Below, one piece after another: positions 14,097 through 18,408 of a DNA stretch of 18,408 bases. The notes below the pieces were generated by a model that saw only the letters and a program-made list of their open reading frames with translations, was not told the DNA's origin and made no database searches. The DNA is from Cyanobacteria bacterium UBA2566 (GTDB lineage Bacteria > Cyanobacteriota > Cyanobacteriia > Cyanobacteriales > Desertifilaceae), in the NCBI GenBank assembly GCA_002340255.1, contig DDLS01000098.1, positions 1 to 18,408 of the forward strand, written 5' to 3'. The number at the start of each line of letters is the position of its first letter. Within the stretch, counting starts at the first letter, position 1. The translations under genes and the position numbers were made by a program.

Positions 14097-15731
14097 ATGA
14101 TTAAACAAAAGGAGCGTGGTTTAATAAAAATCTGGGCAATGCTGTTAAGTGTTGGCATGGTGTTAAGTCCTCAATCAGCTTGGGGACAAGGGTTACAGGA
14201 TTTGTTCCGCCAAGCAGAAGAAGCCCGGAAGGCAGGAAATTTTCAAGCGGCTGAGGAGATTTGGCGACAGGTTATTGAACAAGATCCGAATAATGCACCC
14301 GCCTACTTGGGGCTGGGGAATCGTTTGCGAGATCAGAATAAACTAGAAGAGGCGATCGCGGCTTATGAGAAGGCAATCGAGGTCGATCCGAATTATGCTT
14401 TTGCCTATGTGGGGTTGGGGAATGCCCTACGTTCAGACGATCGGTTGGAATCGGCTAAAACTCAATATGAACAAGCCATTGAGCTAAATCCAAATTTGCC
14501 TGGGGTGTATTGGAATTTGGGCAATGTGTTGACTGAATTAGGGGATTTAGAGGAGGCGATCGCTCAATTTCGGATTGCTCTGAAACTGAAGCCGGATTCT
14601 GTTCCCGTTTATAATGATTTGGGCGATGTGTTGCTGAAATTGGGCAATGTGGAAGAGGCGATCGCCATTTATAATGAGGCCATTGACCTGGGATCGCGCT
14701 ATCCATCCAGTTATGTGGGATTAGGGAATGCCCTGCGAGAAAATAATCAGCAAGAGCAGGCGATCGAAGCCTATAAAAGTGCGATACAACTTGATGATTT
14801 TGAAACCTCTGCCTATTTTGCCTTGGGCGATATTTATTATCAACAAGAAAATTGGCAACAAGCGGTGGAAGTCTACCAAGTCGGCGTTAAGCTACAAGAA
14901 GATTATCGCGTGTATATGGCTTTGGGCTATGCTTGGCAACAGTTAGGGAAATTGGCAGAGGCGATCGCTGCCTATGAAAATGCCATCAACCAAGACCCGA
15001 ATGGGGTGCAGGCCCACTACAATTTGCTCGAATCCCAACGGTTATTGGCTCTAGAAGATGCCTCTAACGCTTCAGATGATGAAAATGAGGTTTCAGAGAA
15101 CCCAGAAACCTCGTCCCCTTTAGCTCCTATTGCTCGGATTATCACCCCTATTTCCAATGGTGTGAATATTGGCACGGGTTGGGTCGTGCAACGGATGGAG
15201 GATCGAGCCTTGGTACTCGCCAGTCGAGAGGCGATAGCCCATGCTTCTTCCTTAGAAAATGACCAGATTCAAGTGGAATTTTTCCAACCTTCAGAAGCCG
15301 AAATTCTACCTCGCTACAGCGCTAAACTCATGCATATTACCCCAGAAGAAGCTACCACGAATTTAGTCGTTTTAGAAGTGGCCGGAATTCCGGAAACGAT
15401 TCAACCGTTAGAGATCAGTACCGAATTAGGCGATCGCGACGTAGAATTAATTGGCCATCCCTTCAACGCTAACCCTTGGCAAACCGTTAGTGGAAATTTG
15501 GATACCAACGCTCAACCCATTGAAATTGAGGCGAATTTAACCCAAGGATATGCAGGCAGCCCCATTTTCAATCAAGATCGACAAGTCATCGCTATCTTAG
15601 GCCATGTGGGAGAGGGTAGCACAGAACACGAGACTCTGTTTACTCCAGCCATCAGTGAGACCGGAGTCGTTTATCCCATGGACTTAATTAAGGAACAACT
15701 CGAAGCCTGGGGGGTTTGGGAAAATGAGTAA
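14097..15731 (+). CDS. Exported TPR protein with an inactive trypsin-like domain
   Basis: A 544-residue protein. Residues 1-30 form a signal peptide (basic start, hydrophobic core IWAMLLSVGMVLS, likely cleavage after SAWG), so it acts in the periplasm or outside. About 33-315 contains eight or so TPR units with the AxxxYxxAIxxDPN pattern. An acidic linker follows (320-340), then a trypsin/HtrA-like beta domain (about 345-530) with NIGTGWVV, LVLASREAI, NLVVLEV and QGYAGSPIFN. Aligned by eye with active S1C proteases, His becomes Glu378, Asp becomes Asn422 and Ser becomes Ala486, so proteolysis is unlikely. It may instead bind peptides, with the TPRs as a second interface. The final ENE and stop lie in a repeat element. 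It probably shares an operon with the WD40 gene. Confidence 0.82.
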   Translation: MIKQKERGLIKIWAMLLSVGMVLSPQSAWGQGLQDLFRQAEEARKAGNFQAAEEIWRQVIEQDPNNAPAYLGLGNRLRDQNKLEEAIAAYEKAIEVDPNYAFAYVGLGNALRSDDRLESAKTQYEQAIELNPNLPGVYWNLGNVLTELGDLEEAIAQFRIALKLKPDSVPVYNDLGDVLLKLGNVEEAIAIYNEAIDLGSRYPSSYVGLGNALRENNQQEQAIEAYKSAIQLDDFETSAYFALGDIYYQQENWQQAVEVYQVGVKLQEDYRVYMALGYAWQQLGKLAEAIAAYENAINQDPNGVQAHYNLLESQRLLALEDASNASDDENEVSENPETSSPLAPIARIITPISNGVNIGTGWVVQRMEDRALVLASREAIAHASSLENDQIQVEFFQPSEAEILPRYSAKLMHITPEEATTNLVVLEVAGIPETIQPLEISTELGDRDVELIGHPFNANPWQTVSGNLDTNAQPIEIEANLTQGYAGSPIFNQDRQVIAILGHVGEGSTEHETLFTPAISETGVVYPMDLIKEQLEAWGVWENE

Positions 15732-15752
15732 GACAGGGCGAAGCACTCCCTG
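15723..15752. repeat. AATGAGTAA and hairpin overlapping the TPR gene's end
   Basis: AATGAGTAA (15723-15731) supplies the last two codons and stop of the TPR gene. Three bases later CAGGG (15734-15738) and CCCTG (15748-15752) form a hairpin around CGAAGCACT, which contains the GC-GAA-GC core of the other elements. This looks like a decayed member of the same family. Confidence 0.45.
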
Positions 15753-15826
15753 GCAGAATCATCGCAACTGAATTAAACTGAGTTTCTATTAGGGAAGGAC
15801 TGGTGTCGGAACACTCAGATGACTAA

Positions 15827-15840
15827 AGGGCGATCGCCCT
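15827..15840. repeat. 14-bp palindrome extended from a HIP1 site, upstream of recQ
   Basis: AGGGCGATCGCCCT is a perfect 14-base palindrome built on GCGATCGC, lying 57 bp before the recQ ATG. It could be a regulator site, but HIP1 octamers are so frequent in this DNA that chance extension is also possible. No clear -10/-35 pair was found in the 159-bp gap. Confidence 0.4.
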
Positions 15841-15896
15841 GCCTCCTTCGCTCTGGTTAAGCTAAAATCAGATCGATCGCCTCTACCCTGTTGATT

Positions 15897-18059
15897 ATGG
15901 CTCCAGTCTCCACCTTAGAGGAAACCCTCAAGCACTATTTTGGTTATGATCGATTTCGTCCGGGTCAAAAGGACATTATTGAAACGACGCTGCAAAACCA
16001 GGATGTATTGGTGATTATGCCCACAGGAGGGGGAAAATCCCTCTGTTTTCAGCTTCCTGCTCTCTTACACTCTGGGATAACCTTGGTGGTTTCTCCCCTC
16101 ATTGCTCTGATGCAAGACCAAGTGGATGCGTTGCAGGATAATGGGATTGGGGCTACGTTTCTAAATAGTACCTTGAGCGCTGAAGAAGTGCGATCGCGAC
16201 AAACTGCTATCCTCAACGGTAAAATTAAGCTCCTCTACATCGCTCCCGAACGCCTGATGGCCGAATGGTTCCAGCCTTTTCTAGACAGCATACAAGAAAC
16301 GGTCGGCATCTCCGCATTTAGCGTCGATGAAGCCCATTGTGTCTCCGAATGGGGTCATGATTTTCGCCCCGAATATCGGCAAATGGCCCAGTTTCGGCGC
16401 TGGTATCCCCAAGTGCCTATTATTGCCCTCACCGCTACGGCAACTGACCGGGTGCGTCGAGATATTGTGCAACAATTGCATCTCCAGCATCCCTATGTCC
16501 ATGTAGCCAGTTTTAACCGTCCCAATCTTTTCTATGAGGTGCGGACGAAAACGCGCCAAAGTTATGCCGAACTGTTTCAACTGATTCAGTCTGGGGGGTC
16601 GGGAATTGTCTATTGTCTTAGTCGTCGGCAGGTGAATGAGTTGGCCCAACGTCTACAAAAGGATGGAGTTTCCGCCCTTCCCTACCATGCGGGATTAGAA
16701 GATAGCGTGCGTCAAAATAACCAAAACCGGTTTATTCGGGATGATGTGCAAATTATGGTAGCAACAGTTGCTTTTGGTATGGGAATTAATAAACCCGATG
16801 TACGATTTGTCGTGCATTACGATATTCCCCGCAGTTTAGAAAGTTACTACCAAGAAGCAGGACGCGCGGGACGAGATGGGGAAGCCGCTCGGTGTTTGAT
16901 GTTTTTGAGTTATGGCGATGTGAAGCGAGTTGACTGGATTATCGAGCAGAAAACAGATGAAAATGAACAGCGTATCGCCCGTCAACAGTTACGCCAGGTG
17001 ATTGATTATGCCGATGCAACGGATTGTCGGCGATCGATTATTTTACGCTATTTTGGCGAACATTTAGAGGGGAATTGCCAGGGTTGTGATAACTGTTTGA
17101 ACCCGAAACCGACCCAAGATTGGACAGTTGAGGCAATGAAATTTCTCTCTTGTGTCGCTCGGTGTAAGGAGCGTTTTGGCATGACCTATGTTATTGAGAT
17201 ACTGAGGGGTTCCATGAGCGAGAAGGTGTTACGCAATGGTCATGACAAACTCTCGACCCATGGTATCGGAAAAGACCGGAGTAAGGATGAATGGCGATTG
17301 TTGGGGCGATCGCTCCTCAATCAAGGACTTCTCAGTCAAACCACAGATGGTTACAGTATCCTTAAGCTCAATCCCCAAAGTTGGGCAGTTATGCGTCGTC
17401 AACGGCAAGTTTTAATTGCCATTCCCCCGCAACGCAAGCAAGAACAAAAAGTTTCCTCGTTAGCAAGGGAAGCCGAATTATTATTCCAAAACCTCAGAAA
17501 ACTCCGCAAACAAGTAGCTGATGAACAAGGCGTTCCCCCCTATGTGATTTTTGCTGATTCAACCCTCATGCAAATGGCCCAACGCCGTCCCCAAAGCCTC
17601 ACTGCCTTATCCCAAGTTTCTGGAGTTGGTAGTTATAAATTACGGCAATATGGGGAACGCTTTCTAGCAGAAATTTGCCAATATTGTCAGGAACAAGGAT
17701 TAGTAGAATTTACAGAACCTGCGCCTCTTCCTCCCAGTAGTGATGAACCCTCAGAAACTCAAAAGGTAACCTTAGAACTCCATCAGGAAGGCTTCAGTAT
17801 TAAGGAAATTGCCGAGCGCCGAGAATTACGAACAACAACTATTATTAAGCATTTATCAGACTTAATTGAATTAAATCAACCCGTAGATTTAGATACCTTG
17901 GTCGAACCCGAAAGACAAGAGAAGATTATCAAAGTGTTAGAAAAGCGCGGTGCAGTCTCTTTAACCTTGCTTAAAGAAGCCTTGGGAGAGTCCTATACTT
18001 ATGATGAAATTCGCTTAGTGCGCGGTAAATGGCAACAGGGAATAGGGAATAGGGAATAG
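15897..18059 (+). CDS. recQ: ATP-dependent DNA helicase RecQ
   Basis: A 720-residue superfamily 2 helicase that unwinds DNA 3' to 5' in recombinational repair. Numbered from ATG 15897: motif 0 FGYDRFRPGQ (about 15-24), Walker A PTGGGKS (42-48), DEAH (144-147), SWEWGHDFRP-like region after it, TATAT (about 179-183) and motif VI QEAGRAGRDG (319-328). The zinc-binding module has Cys377, Cys394, Cys397 and Cys400, then a winged helix (about 405-500) and an HRDC domain (about 525-600). The C-terminal ~90 residues hold a helix-turn-helix (EGFSIKEIAERRELRTTTII), as in long RecQ proteins. All key residues look intact. TTG at 15891 is an alternative start two codons earlier. The final QGIGNRE and TAG are encoded by a heptamer array, so the native end was probably near RGKWQ. 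It appears to be a single-gene unit. Confidence 0.95.
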   Translation: MAPVSTLEETLKHYFGYDRFRPGQKDIIETTLQNQDVLVIMPTGGGKSLCFQLPALLHSGITLVVSPLIALMQDQVDALQDNGIGATFLNSTLSAEEVRSRQTAILNGKIKLLYIAPERLMAEWFQPFLDSIQETVGISAFSVDEAHCVSEWGHDFRPEYRQMAQFRRWYPQVPIIALTATATDRVRRDIVQQLHLQHPYVHVASFNRPNLFYEVRTKTRQSYAELFQLIQSGGSGIVYCLSRRQVNELAQRLQKDGVSALPYHAGLEDSVRQNNQNRFIRDDVQIMVATVAFGMGINKPDVRFVVHYDIPRSLESYYQEAGRAGRDGEAARCLMFLSYGDVKRVDWIIEQKTDENEQRIARQQLRQVIDYADATDCRRSIILRYFGEHLEGNCQGCDNCLNPKPTQDWTVEAMKFLSCVARCKERFGMTYVIEILRGSMSEKVLRNGHDKLSTHGIGKDRSKDEWRLLGRSLLNQGLLSQTTDGYSILKLNPQSWAVMRRQRQVLIAIPPQRKQEQKVSSLAREAELLFQNLRKLRKQVADEQGVPPYVIFADSTLMQMAQRRPQSLTALSQVSGVGSYKLRQYGERFLAEICQYCQEQGLVEFTEPAPLPPSSDEPSETQKVTLELHQEGFSIKEIAERRELRTTTIIKHLSDLIELNQPVDLDTLVEPERQEKIIKVLEKRGAVSLTLLKEALGESYTYDEIRLVRGKWQQGIGNRE

Positions 18060-18061
18060 GG
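18037..18061. repeat. Tandem AGGGAAT heptamer array at the recQ end
   Basis: Three and a half perfect copies of AGGGAAT run through the last codons of recQ and its TAG stop (18057-18059). Because seven is not a multiple of three, an in-frame stop is reached quickly in such an array. This is the cleanest tandem heptamer array in the window and matches the short tandemly repeated heptanucleotides (STRR) known in cyanobacteria. Confidence 0.7.
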
Positions 18062-18066
18062 CAGAA

Positions 18067-18150
18067 GTGTTGAAGCTTGATATAAAACAGTTTCTCGATC
18101 GCGGTATTCCCCATCATGATATTGTTTTGGGCTTATCTGGAAGAAATTGA
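18067..18150 (+). pseudogene. Possible C-terminal remnant of a XisI-like gene
   Basis: The frame reads LKLDIKQFLDRGIPHHDIVL, then GLSGRN and a stop. The segment LDRGIPHHDIVLG resembles the C-terminal GIPxxDIVLGF stretch of XisI-family proteins (named for fdxN-element excision in heterocystous cyanobacteria and often seen next to XisH). The upstream part is cut off by the heptamer array, and the expected aromatic/HPxxR ending is absent. The match is short and from memory, so this is a low-confidence call. Confidence 0.28.
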
Positions 18151-18313
18151 AATCGTGATTCGGGAAAATGAAGAAATAATGTTATCCCTCTTCTGTCAAA
18201 CTGAGACAACACTTGTCTTGACTGAATTCTAGAACTCTTGCACTATCGGCGATCGCGACAGTTTTTCCTAACAGAAACTCAAAAATCCAGTCAGATCAGT
18301 ACATGTCTCTCTC

Positions 18314-18344
18314 CATAGGGGATACAGCGCGAAGCGCTGCTATG
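18314..18344. repeat. GAA-triloop palindrome with outer stem
   Basis: CAGCGC-GAA-GCGCTG (18325-18339) is a perfect 6-bp stem with a GAA triloop. CATAG (18314-18318) and CTATG (18340-18344) can extend it as an outer stem with a bulge. It shares the GC-GNA-GC core with the elements at 7662, 9863 and 10824, but no heptamer array is next to it. Confidence 0.55.
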
Positions 18345-18376
18345 AGGTACATTGTTGATCATAGATTCGAGTTGTC

Positions 18377-18398
18377 ATTGCGACCGCAGGGAAGCAAT
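18377..18398. repeat. REP-like palindrome ATTGC...GCAAT
   Basis: ATTGCGACCGCAGGGAAGCA continuing to GCAAT has 5-bp inverted ends and closely resembles the dispersed intergenic repeat of the form CATTGCGA...AAGCAATCG seen in many bacterial genomes. It sits near the window edge and is different from the GNA-triloop family. Confidence 0.45.
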
Positions 18399-18408
18399 CG
18401 CCAAGATT

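Larger units (their letters stand above)
18060..18408. other. 349-bp end region without an intact gene
   Basis: No open reading frame of convincing size or family was found on either strand. The region holds a short possible XisI remnant (18067-18150), a 38-codon frame from 18116 to 18232 that I do not recognise, a HIP1 site near 18250 and two palindromic repeats (18314-18344 and 18377-18398). It looks like a repeat-collecting spacer. Confidence 0.5.

Noticed and set aside
16281..16649. A 122-residue minus-strand frame inside recQ
   Set aside because: It is antisense to the helicase motifs, which explain the sequence fully, and shows no recognisable domain.

Overview
The window looks like chromosomal DNA from a cyanobacterium. 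I count about 26 copies of the octamer GCGATCGC (the HIP1 motif abundant in many cyanobacterial genomes) in 18.4 kb, where chance predicts fewer than one. The protein families also fit: pentapeptide-repeat proteins, DUF1822, DUF1499, an alpha/beta hydrolase with a DUF1400-like N-terminus, a zinc-ribbon/WD40 protein, and TPR proteins. A filamentous genus is plausible, but the sequence alone does not settle it. I saw no rRNA, tRNA, CRISPR array, intact insertion sequence or prophage.

Layout. A minus-strand tandem-domain SagB/ThcOx-type flavin oxidoreductase (141-1691) faces away from a plus-strand pair: a pentapeptide-repeat protein (1891-2451) and a NACHT-like P-loop NTPase with two C-terminal membrane helices (2513-3913). 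A secreted or anchored alpha/beta hydrolase follows on the minus strand (3935-5614). It shares a compact 81-bp divergent promoter region with a plus-strand run: GNAT acetyltransferase, ABC-2 permease and DUF1499 protein (5696-7534). A small conserved-looking minus-strand protein (7660-7863) precedes a sigma-70-like protein that overlaps a DUF1822 gene by 14 bp (8062-9709). Next come an ABC ATPase that may serve the upstream permease (9905-10849), an orphan AbiEii-like nucleotidyltransferase (10873-11523), and a second pentapeptide protein on the minus strand (11584-12348). A zinc-ribbon/coiled-coil/seven-blade WD40 protein (12582-14054) is followed 42 bp later by an exported TPR protein with a protease-like domain that has lost its catalytic triad (14097-15731). 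A full-length RecQ helicase (15897-18059) ends the coding part. The last 349 bp hold no intact gene, only repeats and a possible XisI remnant.

The most distinctive unexplained structure is a family of small intergenic elements. They combine heptamer arrays (variants of CCCATTA / TAATGGG / GGGAATA) with short palindromes that have a GNA triloop (core GC-GAA/GTA-GC). At least five genes end inside such an element, so it supplies the final codons and the stop codon (AATGAGTAA gives Asn-Glu-stop in three proteins). Other points worth checking are the operator-like palindrome inside a strong divergent promoter at 5638-5689, where the GNAT mRNA may be leaderless; helically phased direct repeats upstream of the sigma-like gene and the WD40 gene; and the pseudo-protease.

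I do not see a clear, complete new defence or biosynthetic system. The nearest candidates are the pentapeptide/membrane-NACHT pair, the sigma-like/DUF1822 pair and the WD40/TPR-pseudoprotease pair. All are offered as inference from domain content and gene spacing.
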